Below are positions 11,124-21,496 of a DNA stretch of 64,000 nucleotides, in pieces; the first letter of the stretch is position 1, and every line of letters starts with the position of its first letter. The translations under genes and the position numbers were made by a program. The stretch lies in NCBI RefSeq assembly GCF_034190915.1, contig NW_026947486.1:22995001-23059000 (forward strand), in the 5' to 3' direction. The notes below the pieces were generated by a model. It did not search any database. It was not told the DNA's origin and was given only the letters and a program-made list of their open reading frames with translations. The DNA is from Cavia porcellus. Taxonomy: Eukaryota > Chordata > Mammalia > Rodentia > Caviidae.

Positions 11124-11759
11124 AGAATATTTCTGCAAGCAGGGAGGGATCGCAGGTTCCTGAGGCACCTCAGTCTGTGGTGAGTGCCCAGCACAGTCTG
11201 CCGAAATCTCAGATTGTTCCGGACCCCCCAGGCTTCTGGGTGCAGTGAAGTGGAGCAGTGGGTTAGAGGCCACTACAGCTGCCTCCCCATCCCTCCTGGC
11301 TACACTTGGAGGTCCGCTGAGCTCTCGATGGATGGGCGGGCCTACACTATCCCCCGAGCCCAGCCGCGCCTAGCCATCTGCGTGCAGAGGAGGAGCTGGG
11401 CGGATCTGGAGTGCCTGCAGAAGCCCCTTCCTTTGTCTGGAAGACTGTGGATATCTCTGCAAGCAGGGAGGGATCACAGGCTCCTGAGGCACTGCGGCCT
11501 GTGGTGAGTACCCTAACCCGGCTGTGATTGAAGAGCTGTGGAGCTTCCAAGGGGCAGGTGGGTGCATAGTGTCCCTGAGGCCCAGGTTGTCTGGAACTGT
11601 GGAGTTCTGAACAAGCAGAGGAGGGCCATTGGTTCTGCAGGCCCAATGGCTTGGGGTAGCATGGTGCCAGAGTCTCAGTAGCTGCAAACATAGAAGGGGA
11701 TTTTCAACAGATCCTGAGGAAGCTTTCAAATAACACTTGAAACACAGAAATATAGGAAA
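11124..11759 (+). promoter_or_regulatory. L1-C 5'UTR / internal promoter with a repeated segment
   Basis: GC-rich for this window. A segment of about 60 bp starting ATAT(T/C)TCTGCAAGCAGGG occurs at 11127 and again at 11451, 324 bp apart. The repeat resembles the start of a promoter monomer array as found in other rodent L1 lineages, but only the beginning of the unit recurs. The internal promoter role is known for L1 5'UTRs and inferred here. Confidence 0.65.
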
Positions 11760-12809
11760 ATGACAAAACGAAAGACCAAATTACAACCTCAAACCTCCAG
11801 CCCATCTCAGGAAACCCTAGGAGGAATGTATTTAGAAGAAAATATACCCCATCCACCTCATATATCACACACACTAGCTACTGAAGTTGACAAGCAACTC
11901 CAGGAAGCTTTAAAGAAATTCAAACTCGAAATAATATCCCAGATAAAAGAAGAAATGATAAAAGAAATGAAAGAGATTCTAAATATATCTAAAGAAAACA
12001 CAGATAAAAAATTGGAGGAACTAAACAAAAAGATAGAATCCCTAGACGAGCAATATAAGAAACAAACAGAATACATAATGCAGATGCACAGAGATATACA
12101 GGAAATAAAAATCTCCACTGAAAGTTGTAAAAACCGCCTTAATGAAAGTGAAGATAGAATTTCAGACCTTGAAGACAGGATCGCAGCTAGTGAACAGGAA
12201 AGGAAACATCTTTTAAAAATAACAAGGAATCAGGAAACAACAGTTCAACAACTGCAAGACGATGCAAAGAAGAATAACATAAGAATGATAGGGATTAATG
12301 AAAAAGGAGACAACATAAAGGATATCAAGAGGATATTTAGAAAAGTTATAGCTGAAAATTTCCCAAGCATGAGATCAGAAACTGACATCAGGATCAGTGA
12401 AGCATATAGAACTCCAAAGAATCATAACCAAAATAAAACTACACCCAGACATATAATAATCACCATCCCAGAAATCCAACACAAGAATAGATTATTAAAA
12501 GCTGTCAGAGAGAAAAGACAGATCACTTATTAAGGAAAACCTATCAGAATCACAGCAGACTTCTCATCACAAACAATAAAGTCAAGAAGAGCATGGAGTG
12601 AAGTATTCCAGATCCTAAAGCAAAATGATTTCCAACCTAGACTGATATATCCTGCAAAACTATCATTTAAAATAGATGGTGAAATATGATACTTCCATGA
12701 CAAAGAACAGCTGAAGAACTTCATGAACACCAAACCAACCCTGCAAAAAATATTGAAAGACAGTTTAGATACACAAAGGAAAAAACCTCTAAGCAAAGCA
12801 AATAATTAA
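11760..12809 (+). pseudogene. L1 ORF1: L1-C ORF1 (RNA-binding chaperone), broken by stops
   Basis: The family protein coats L1 RNA as a trimer. The frame from ATG 11760 to the natural stop 12807-12809 would be 349 codons, but TAA at 12531-12533 ends it after 257 residues and TGA at 12687-12689 is a second in-frame stop. Visible domains are a lysine/proline/serine-rich N-terminus (1-40), a long heptad-repeat coiled coil (about 45-150), then an RRM-like block (NNIRMIGINEKGDNIKDIKR) and the start of the C-terminal domain (TPRHIIITIPEIQHKNRLLKAVREK). The first stop replaces the residue before the conserved GKPIRITAD block, so the nucleic-acid-binding C-terminal domain is incomplete. Confidence 0.9.
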
Positions 12810-12828
12810 ACAGAACAGAAAGATAAAG

Positions 12829-14604
12829 ATGCAACAGCAGAGAGATAAGATTCCTACAATTAACCAACATTTCACAGTAATAACCATTAATGTAAATGGT
12901 CTCAATGCACCAACCAAAAGAAACAGACTAGCAGAATGGATCAAGAAACAAAATCCAACCATATGCTGTTTACAGGAAACCCATCTAACCCAGAAGGATA
13001 TTCACAGACAGAAAGTCAAAGGATGGAAAACAATTCTTCATGCAGCAGGAATCCAAAAAAAGGCAGGAGTAGCCATTCTGTTTGCAGACAACGTGAACTT
13101 TAAACCAACAATGACCATAAAGGATAAAGAAGGTCACTACATACTCGTAAGGGGAAAACTCCAAGAGGAAGAGATAACTATCTTAAATATATATGCACCA
13201 AACTCCAGAGCGCCCAGTTATATAAAACAATTATTAACAGAAATGAAAACTCAAATTATCAGTAACACAATTGTAACAGGAGACCTTAATACGCCATTGA
13301 CACCAAGGGACAGATCAACCAGACAGAAAATGAGCAAAGAAATAACAGAACTGAATCATACCTGTGAACAAATGGGTTTGATAGACATATACAGAATGTT
13401 CCACCCAACAGCATCAGAATACACATTCTTCTCAGCAGTACATGGATCATTTTCTAAAATAGACCATATATTAGCTCACAGAACATATTTAAACAAGTGC
13501 AAAAAGCTGAAATCATCCCTTGCATGTTATCGGATCATAGCGCTCTCAAATTAGAAATTAATGATAAAAGATACTGCAAAAAGCCCACAAACACATGGAA
13601 ACTGAATAACACACTCTTGAGTAATCAGTGGGTCACAGAAGAAATTAAAGAAGAAATCAAACAATACCTAAAAGAAAATGAAAATGCAGATACAACTTAC
13701 CGGAATCTGTGGGATGCAATGAAAGCCGTCCTCAGAGGAAAATTTATTGCACTGAGTTCCCACATCAGGAAAACAGAACGAATACAAATAAATAACTTTA
13801 TGCTACACCTCAAACAGCTAGAAAAAGAAGAGCAAGTCAAGCCCAAAGCCAAAAGAAGAGAGGAAATTATAAAAATCAGAGCAGAAATCAATGCAATAGA
13901 GACTAAGAAAACAATCCAAAGAATCAACGAATCAAAGAGTTGGTTCTTTGAAAGAATAAATAAAATCGATAAGCCCCTAGCCAACCTTATTAAAAAAAGG
14001 GAAGAAAAAAGCTCAAATTCATGCAATAAGAAATGAAAAAGAAGAAATCACTACAGACCCAATAGAAATACAGAAGATCATCAACACCTATTTCGAAAAC
14101 CTCTACTCTCAAAAGTTTGATAACACAGAAGAAATAGACAGATTCTTAGAAGCATATGAAGTGCCAAAGCTAGATCAAGAGGATATAAAACTGTTGAATA
14201 ACCCAATCTCTGCTAATGAAATTGAAAATGTAATTAAGTCCTTACCCACCAAGAAGAGCCCAGGCCCAGATGGATTCACTGCAGAATTCTACAAGAAATA
14301 TAAAGAAGACCTAATGCCGACACTCCTCAAACTATTCAATGAAATTGAAAGGGAAGCAATCCTTCCTAAGTCATTCCTGGAAGCAAATATTACTCTAGTA
14401 CCCAAACCTGAGAAAGACCCAACTAAAAAAGAGAACTATAGACCGATCTCCCTAATGAACACAGATGCAAAAATCCTCAATAAAATATTGGCAAATAGGA
14501 TCCAGCAAATCATCAAGAAGATTATACACCATGACCAAGTGGGATTCATCCCAGGAATGCAAGGATGGTTTAACATACGCAAATCAATAAATGTAATCCA
14601 CCAT
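12829..14604 (+). pseudogene. L1 ORF2: L1-C ORF2, N-terminal part (endonuclease and start of RT)
   Basis: Encodes the APE-type endonuclease that nicks target DNA. Motifs seen: TINVNGLNAP near the start, CCLQETHL (catalytic Glu), NIYAPN, TGDLNTPL (catalytic Asp) and SKIDHILAH, then SDHSALKL with the catalytic His in another frame. Two frameshifts in A-runs break the frame: one near 13501-13505 and one near 14000-14010. The frame after the second is the same as the first, so the shifts compensate in phase. The early RT block ([36 protein letters not shown]) follows to 14604, where ERV-B is inserted. Confidence 0.92.
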
Positions 14605-14986
14605 TGTCTGGCACCGCGTCTGTCCCGCAGAATGAGGCACACGAACACTTTGTCTCTGCAGGCTCCTTTATTGACTGGGCTACAACCTCAATACACGTCC
14701 GTCCTTGACGGCTTCCTACGTGTTGTGCGTCGGGCACTTCCTATACTTGGGCTTATATAGCTAATGTTATCCAATCATGGGATTACACGTGGGGACAGGC
14801 GATTGGGCGGCAACAAGGAAGCAATCAATCATTACCATATATGGCGGGGACAGTAAGCTGAGCAAGAACCAGGAAGCAGGATGTGTGTGCCATCTTGGGC
14901 ACACGATGGGCGGGGGAGCAGCGAGGCGGTAGGCGGACGCCATCTTGTGGCTATATTCTCATGGGTAATGCGGCAGGCTCCCAACA
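14605..14986 (-). repeat. ERV-B 3' LTR (382 bp)
   Basis: Read on the minus strand it runs from TGTTGGGAGCC to GGTGCCAGACA. It contains several AAGATGGCG motifs (YY1-type), CCAAT-like sites, a TATA box (TATATAAG, near 14753-14760) and an AATAAA signal (near 14666-14671). Confidence 0.95.
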
Positions 14987-15000
14987 TCTCCCCCTTTCTT
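14987..15000 (-). promoter_or_regulatory. ERV-B polypurine tract
   Basis: Minus-strand AAGAAAGGGGGAGA immediately before the 3' LTR, the same as the ERV-A tract. Confidence 0.88.
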
Positions 15001-15350
15001 ATTTACAAGGAAGGACAGCGAGACCTTCCAAGTGACTACAGAGGTCTGTACCCTGCTGTGCATGGCTCTGAGGTCATCCCCCGGCACAGGTTGGCCACCC
15101 CCGCGTTGGAAGGGACCTCCAAGCCTCATCCTTTTGCGCAGGGCTAGGGTAATTCGGATGAAACCTAGATGCATACAGACATATAGCCTGACATCTCTCT
15201 TCAAAAACCCCAAGAGTAGAATGTCATGCAGTACCATCTGGTCTCGCACCTTGGTACCTCTCGCTGTCTTAATGGAACGGGGCCTGTCTTAGGTTGAGCA
15301 AGGTGGGGTACCTTGATCTTACCCGTCTTCGGCTCGCCCATTCAGCATCC
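15001..15350 (-). other. ERV-B sequence between env and the 3' LTR
   Basis: No coding region recognised. It lies downstream of the env stop and upstream of the polypurine tract, so it is the 3' non-coding part of the provirus. Confidence 0.6.
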
Positions 15351-16058
15351 TTATAACTGATGCTCTGCAACATGAAGGAGATATGCAGCTGCCCGACCAC
15401 CAGATGGGCCAGCCTCCGCCAGCTGCATACCCGCCATGGCTGTAAATCTGACTTGTTGTTGAGTCTGCATCAAGCGATCAAGCAAGCATTTAACAACCAC
15501 TAATCCAACCAGGATAGCAACAGCAATAAAAATCCAGGTAGTCAAATTGGGCCATGAGAACCAAGAGGTGACATGATTCCATAAACCTTTTAGAACATCA
15601 CTCAGGGTAGACAAATCAAATCTAACCGGGTTCAACTGAATTTTTTCTATTTCGTCTAATTCCTGACTAACAATCATTGACAGGTTGTGAAATTTTGGCA
15701 AATAAGTGTCCTGCAGCCATTTAGTCATAGTCTTTGTAGTTTCAGTCAGGTTGGTGCGAACAGGGGTGACGCAGACCTGGAAAGGCAGCCACCTCTGATC
15801 ACAGAGTTGAGTGGCAACCTGCCACAACGCATCAATCTCCTGCCCGATGAGCTGGATCTCTTCTTGTAGCCGAAGTATAGCCTGGCTGTTAAGCTCAATC
15901 TGTTGCCTTTGAGCCTTGATGGTCTCTCGTGCGGCGTTGCTCAGCCGATTGACTGCATCCATGGTCAGCGCGAGCTGCTCGGAGGTCCATGCCTGCAAAA
16001 CAGCCTGTCCCACTGCAGGGACAAACAGAGAAGAGACCACCCCCGCTGCCTGCCACAA
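15351..16058 (-). pseudogene. env: ERV-B env transmembrane (TM) subunit frame
   Basis: A 235-residue open frame with the layout of a retroviral TM protein, the fusion and anchor half of the envelope: an alanine/valine-rich N-terminal segment (1-22), a long alanine/glutamine-rich heptad repeat (about 25-80), two cysteines (86 and 96), a second helical segment (about 105-165), a tryptophan-rich membrane-proximal stretch, one membrane span (about 174-193, starting TWIFIAVAIL) and a 40-residue tail. N-glycosylation sites include NLT and NLS. It is in a different frame from the SU cleavage-site region upstream, so it is not part of an intact env gene. Confidence 0.82.
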
Positions 16059-16722
16059 CCAATCTTTTATCCCTCCTTTTGTTCTGGTTGGCAGCGAGGA
16101 GAGTGTCCTGGGCTTGGACGGGAACCCAAAGATAGCTTGGACGATATGCTAGAATGGCGAAGGCCGGGTAACCAGTCCAACAATTAGAAAGTGAGCAAGA
16201 GGTCTCATTGCTATCGGATGAATTACAATGGAAGGTGTGCTGATGAGAAAGCACAAAGACAAACGGGGGGGGTCTACACAGACCTCTGTGTTGAGTGGAT
16301 GGGTCCTGTTTGACGCGCCTGTCACGTTAGCGGCGGAGGTATTGGACAGCGTTTGAGTAAGTGTCGTGAAGGGGCGAAGGTCCAAACATGCCCCCATCGC
16401 GTTGCAAAGTTGATGTTGCGCAAAGATGGAGGAGGTGTGTCTAGTGGGACACCGTGGGTGATGCAGGAGATGCTGCGGAAAAGGGGGCCAGGGTAGGAGG
16501 ATGATGCCAAAGACCCCAGAGATATTGGGTGTCCTCTGCACCAGCCATGCTAGCAGCGGCGGCAAGCAATAGTGTGCAGAAGTATATGCTGTAGCTTTGT
16601 TTGGGGAACCTGGTATTAATGGGGGCTCCCTGGACACCTGCGGCGGGCGATACCAAAGGGGTCCTCCAAACCTCGGTTACCTCGCGTCTGGGGAAGCGAT
16701 CAATTTTCCATGCCGGGGTCAT
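15895..16722 (-). pseudogene. env: ERV-B env leader and surface (SU) remnant, frameshifted
   Basis: Three overlapping minus-strand frames. 16441-16722 holds the leader, with a hydrophobic signal segment (SIYFCTLLLAAAASMAG) after a basic N-terminus. 16149-16637 is rich in proline and has clustered N-glycosylation sites (NTS, NVT, NRT). 15895-16254 has a CSLSNCW segment, a WVPV motif and a basic RRDKR site where SU and TM would be cleaved. The leader start (16722) overlaps the pol end (16700) by 23 bp, normal for this class. Frame changes and short length show that no intact envelope is encoded. Confidence 0.72.
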
Positions 16723-17164
16723 CTTCAGGTATCTGGGGTTCCACTGACCGTGGCACGTTGGAGATCCTCACCAGTCGTTCTGGAATCCACACCGGCTCCT
16801 TCCCTGGTTTCTGTGGGAAGACACAAACCACACCTCGGGTCCAGGTGAGCACTGGGTCCGGGCCATTCCATTGTCCTGTAAGGACGTCCTTCCATTTTAC
16901 CATGCCCTTGTGCATAGGGGAGGGACTGGTATGCTCCTCTGCAGGGGAGCGATCGTGTGCATTCAAGTTTAAAAAATTATATGTAAACAGGGCCAATGAG
17001 AGTCTTCCTTTCGGGGGGAGGCCATGGCCTATTCCCTCTTTTTGTTTTTGTAATACCAGCTTGAGCATTCCATGAGCTCGTTCTATAATGCCTTGTCCTT
17101 GTGGATTGTAGGGTATTCCATGTTTGAGGGTAACTTGCATCTTATAGCAAAATTGGGCAAAAGC
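16700..17164 (-). pseudogene. pol: ERV-B integrase C-terminal part, after a nonsense codon
   Basis: Continues in the same frame as the RNase H-integrase frame upstream, separated only by a TAA at 17165-17167. It keeps the third catalytic acidic residue of the DDE triad (Glu codon 17081-17083, in GQGIIERAHG) and ends in the WIPERLVRISN block typical of betaretrovirus-type integrase C-termini. The frame ends at 16700. Confidence 0.85.
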
Positions 17165-18130
17165 TTAACTAGTATATGCTGGGCCATTATCAGTCTTTAA
17201 TATCTTTGGCTTTCCCCATGCGGCCCAGGCCGCCAAACAGTGATTAATAACATGTGTGACTCTTTCACCTGTTTCAGCGGTGGCAAAAATAATCTGTGAG
17301 AGAGTGTCAAGAGACACATGCATATATTTAAGGGTTCCAAATTCTTGGATATGGGTGACATCCATCTGCCAGATGTGATTGGGACTTAATCCTCTACGGT
17401 TGATCCCAACGGAGGGTGTTGGCAGGAGAACCGTGCAATTTGAGCATAACCTCACAATCTCACGTGCCTGCTGTCTAGATATCCCAAATCGCACCGCTAG
17501 GGTGCGTGCATTAACATGATACAGAGAATGGAACTCCTTTGCTGCTGAATAGGGTTCCTGGAATCCAAAAATCCACAAGGGGCGCGTCGCCGCATCGGCG
17601 ACAGCGTTGCCTTGAGTCAAAGGTCCAGGCAATTGGCTATGGGCCCTTATGTGAGTGGTGAATACCCTACCCCTACGGGAGAGCAGTAAGTTCTGTATAT
17701 CTTGCAGTAAGTGAGTAACTGTGGAAGAGGGCTTAATAGGTCCGGCCGTTTCTAAAATTTGCATAGCATTGACCACGTACTTGGAGTCTGAAACAATATT
17801 GATGCTCTCTGGAAACAATTGAAGGACCTTTAACACAATTTGGAGCTCCACCACCTGAGGCTGATCAGGGGCAAACTGGTGAGAGACGGGGGGATGGCCT
17901 GCTATGACATAGGCCCCTACCCCCGATTTTGACCCATCCGTAAATATAACCGGGGCATTTGCGATGGGCTGTGAGGAGGTTATTTTAGGGAAAACAACCG
18001 GGTGAGTGGTTATAAATTGTAAGAGTGGACTTTTGGGCATCTGGTTATTAATGGGTCCTTGAAAGGAACTAGAAACCGGGGATGTCATATGAGGCAAGGC
18101 CCCTACGCAGGACGTCCCACAAGCGACCAT
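17165..18130 (-). pseudogene. pol: ERV-B pol remnant: RT end, RNase H and integrase
   Basis: A 321-residue open frame. Residues about 21-60 resemble the end of RT (SPLLQFITTHPVVFPKI). RNase H follows with all four catalytic acidic residues visible: D65 (FTDGS), E95 (VELQ), D115 (VSDSKYV) and D179 (AVADAAT). Integrase begins near 195 with the zinc-binding HHCC set H201, H205, C229 and C232, and the core has D257 (QMDVTH) and D314 (KTDNGPAY). TAA at 17165-17167 then cuts the core. Most of RT is missing upstream. The junction with the gag remnant lies near 18060-18150, where the gag and pol frames overlap out of phase. Confidence 0.92.
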
Positions 18131-18818
18131 GAAACGAGCGGCGTCCAGAGGACGGAAGTGTGGCAGGGAAGGGAGGAGGCGGCCCCCAGGCTCCAGGTGC
18201 GCTCATTTCCTGGGGTGGCTCCCAGGGAGGGGCAGACGGGGTTGGTCTCATCCCGCCTGGGGTATGTACTTCCTGTATATCATTCTCCACTCTCTCGAGC
18301 TCTTCCTCTAAGCTCTCCATCAACCCTTTACATAAGGTTCTAGAGGGCTTATTAGTCTCCTGTCCTGTATCATGGCGCGAGCATGTCTTGCCGCCGTCTT
18401 CCCCTTTTGGGCCTGTCAGGGGGCCCTCCCCTTCCGAATCTGAGGAGCGATCCGGTGAACCAGCCTCAGAGGCCCCTCTGGAACTCTCTGAGTGCGCCCG
18501 CTCGAAAGCATGGCGCGCCTCCTTAAGCCCTTGAGCTGCGCCTACCATGCTTTCGGCTTTAAGACATGCCCGAACCATCTCCCATATGGGGCGGACCATA
18601 GGGTCGACACCCATCCCTTGTTCCTCAGCAAACTGAATATCACATCCTAACTTCTCCCAGGAGGGTAAAGTGAGGGATCCGGTGGGCAGAAACCATGGGG
18701 CCAAACCATCGATACATTCGAAAAACTGCAGCACTGTTTGCTTATCTATCCTAATATCTCGCGCCTTAAGCAACAACCACAGCGATAAGGCAAGGGGGCC
18801 GCAGTTAACATTGCCCAT
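18069..18818 (-). pseudogene. gag: ERV-B gag remnant (matrix and linker)
   Basis: A 249-residue frame starting at Met-Gly (MGNVNCG), a myristoylation-type start that targets Gag to membranes. The frame is open further upstream into the LTR, but this Met-Gly matches the family. Matrix features: a helix near 10-40, then APWFLPTGSLTLPSW and a WEMVRACL helix. An acidic, serine-rich linker and a proline-rich segment (PPWEPPQEM, PPPPFP) follow. Capsid and nucleocapsid are absent; the frame ends just past the deletion junction with pol. Confidence 0.86.
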
Positions 18819-19027
18819 CTTAACAAAATTAAAGAGCCCCGAGGCGCAATAGCCAACAGAGGCCTGCCCTTCTTTTTCGGGCAATGTCGATCCCCGCAAG
18901 GGGTCGACCAGTAGATCCCTTAAAGTGCGTCCACCAAGGGCCGGGTTAAGCCGCCGCTCACCCGCAGGTACATACCGTTTTTCAACACAGTCACAGGAGC
19001 CGCAGAAGGCACGGGAATGGTTTCGAG

Positions 19028-19045
19028 TCCCCGTACGGGCCACCA
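19028..19045 (-). promoter_or_regulatory. ERV-B primer-binding site, tRNA-Ile(AAT)
   Basis: The same 18-mer as in ERV-A (minus-strand TGGTGGCCCGTACGGGGA), two bases inside the 5' LTR. It is complementary to the tRNA-Ile(AAT) 3' end with CCA. Confidence 0.86.
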
Positions 19046-19047
19046 GC

Positions 19048-19429
19048 TGTCCGGCACCGCGTCTGTCCCGCAGAATGAGGCACACGAACACTTTGTCTCT
19101 GCAGGCTCCTTTATTGACTGGGCTACAACCTCAATACACGTCCATCCTTGACGGCTTCCTACGTGTTCTGCGTCGGGCACATCCCATACTTGGGCTTATA
19201 TAGCTAATGTTATCCAATCATGGGATTACACGTGGGGACAGGCGATTGGGCGGCAACAAGGAAGCAATCAATCATTACCATATATGGCGGGGACAGTAAG
19301 CCGAGCAAGAACCAGGAAGCAGGATGTGTGCGCCATCTTGGGCACACGATGGGCAGGGGAGCAGCGAGGCGGTAGGCGGACGCCATCTTGTGGCTATATT
19401 CTCATGGGTAATACGGCAGGCTCCCAACA
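19048..19429 (-). repeat. ERV-B 5' LTR (382 bp)
   Basis: Same length and layout as the 3' LTR, with TATA near 19195-19204 and AATAAA near 19109-19114. It ends CGGACA before the PBS. Confidence 0.95.
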
Positions 19430-19435
19430 CACCAT

Positions 19436-21496
19436 ATCAATAAAGCCAAAAATAAGAATCACATGATCATTTCTATAGATGCAGAAAAAGCCTTTGATAA
19501 GGCCCAACATTTATTCATGATAAAAACTCTACAGAAAATTGGAATAGATGGTCTTTACCTCAATATAATAAAGGCCATTTATGACAAACCAACAGCCAGC
19601 ATCATACTAAATGGCCAAAAATTGAAAGCCTTTACTTTAAAATCAGGCACAAGACAAGGATGTCCTTTATCACCACTCCTATTTAATATAGTACTGGAAG
19701 TACTAGCCAGAGCAATTAGGCAAGAAAGAGAAATAAAAGGGGTAAAGATAGGAAAAGAAGAAGTTAAGTTGTCATTGTTTGCAGATGACATGATACTCTA
19801 CATAGAAGACCCCCTAAGCTCCATTGAAAGACTCTTAGATACAATAAATAAATTCAGTAATGTGGCTGGATACAAAATCAATACTCAGAAATCAATAGCA
19901 TTCCTATACTCAAACAACAAAATCACAGAGAGGGAAATAAAAGAAACTGGACTATTCACATTAGCAAGCAAAAAAATGAAATATTTAGGAATTACTCTTA
20001 CGAAAGAAGTGAAAGACTTATACAGTGAAAACTATACTACACTGAAAAAGGAAATTGAAGATGATCTCAGAAAATGGAACGACATCCCTTGCTCATGGAT
20101 AGGAAGAACAAACATTGTGAAGATGGCTAGTCTCCCAAAACTGTTATACAGATTCAATGCAATCCCAATAGAAATACCATCAACATACCTTATAGATCTA
20201 GAGAAATCACTCCTAAATTTCATCTGGAACCAGAAGAGACCTAGAATCGCAAAGGCAATTCTAAGCAGCAAAGACAAAGCAGGAGGAATCACAATCCCTG
20301 ACTTGAAATTATACTACAAAGCAACAGTAGTAAAATCAACATGGTATTGGAATCAAAACAGAGCTGAAGATCAATGGAATAGATTAGAAGATACAACCAC
20401 AACTACAAACACACTCAACCACCTTATCTTTGATAAAGGAGCCAAGCAGGTTCACTGGAAGAATGACAGTCTCTTTAATAAAGGGTGCTGGAAAAACTGG
20501 CTCTCCATTTGCCGAAAACTAAAGCTAGACCCATGTCTATCACCATGTACTAAATTAAAATCTAAATGGGTCAAAGATCTGAATATTAAAACAGAAACAC
20601 TAAATCTATTGGAAGACAAATTGGGTAGAAACCTTGGAGACATAGGAGTAGGTAGAGAATTCATGAACAGGACTCAAACCACACGGGAAATACTTCCCAG
20701 AATCAATAACTGGGACCACTTCTTATTAAAAAGTTTCTGCATGTCAAAAGAAATCTCCAGCATAGTGAAAAGAAAACCCACAAACTGGGAAACGATTTTA
20801 GTGAACTCTCTCTCAGACAAGGGACTCTTGTCTAAAACATATAAAGAATTAAAAAAACTCAGACCTCCAAAATTCAAAGATTCAATCCAAAAATGGGCAG
20901 CTGAGATGAATACACAATTCTTAGATGAAGAAATGCAAATGGCAAATAAATACATGAAAAAATGCTCATCATCATTGGTCATTAGAGAAATGCAAATTAA
21001 AACCACACTGAGATACCATCTCACTCCTGAAAGAATGGCCAGGATCAAGAAAACCAACAACAAATGCTGGAGAGGCTGTGGGGAAAAAGGAACTCTCCTG
21101 CACTGTTGGTGGGAGTGTAGACTGGTACAGCCTTTGTGGAGGTCTGTCTGGAGGTTTCTCAAAATGTTGGGATTGGAAATCCCATTTATTCCAGCTATTC
21201 CACTTCTAGGCATATTCCCAGAAGAACTGAAAGCATCATACCACAGTGATTTATGTGCACCTATGTTTATAGCAGCACAATTTGTAATCGCCAGATCTTG
21301 GAAACAACCCAAGTGTCCATCAACTGAGGAATGGATAAAAAAGTTGTGGTATTTCTATACAATGGAGTATTATTCAGCTATAAAGAAGGATCACATTGAG
21401 ATATTTATCAATAAATGGGCACAGCTTGAGACCATACTCATAAGTGAAATAAATCAATCTCGCATGTATGAATACCGAATAGTTTCCCTAATGTAA
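19436..21496 (+). pseudogene. L1 ORF2: L1-C ORF2, C-terminal part (RT and Cys-rich domain)
   Basis: Resumes ORF2 after ERV-B and is open to its natural stop (677 residues from the first Met, 19463). The RT block has [28 protein letters not shown] and the catalytic FADD motif (codons 19778-19789). The C-terminal zinc-type motif C-X3-C-X7-H-X4-C is present ([18 protein letters not shown]), as is the terminal [10 protein letters not shown] block. Together with the first part, ORF2 spans 1,279 codons including the stop, the normal L1 length. It cannot make full ORF2p because of the insertion and two upstream frameshifts. Confidence 0.93.

Larger units (their letters stand above)
14605..19429 (-). 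mobile_element. ERV-B: class II (ERVK-like) provirus with gag, pol and env remnants
   Basis: A 4,825-bp provirus on the minus strand, antisense to its host L1-C. It has two 382-bp LTRs, a perfect 6-bp TSD CACCAT (14599-14604 and 19430-19435), a primer-binding site, a polypurine tract and remnants in the order gag-pol-env. Matrix is present, then sequence jumps to the end of RT followed by RNase H and integrase; capsid, nucleocapsid, protease and most of RT are deleted. Env is present but broken by frameshifts. The LTRs differ at about 9 of 382 positions by my hand count, so the insertion is a few percent old. Confidence 0.95.

Noticed and set aside
14436..14760. Frames joining L1-C ORF2 to the ERV-B LTR
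   Set aside because: They are read-through across the insertion boundary and not genes.
18819..19091. Upstream extension of the ERV-B gag frame into the LTR
   Set aside because: The Met-Gly at 18818 matches the family start. The extension crosses the primer-binding site and leader, which are non-coding.
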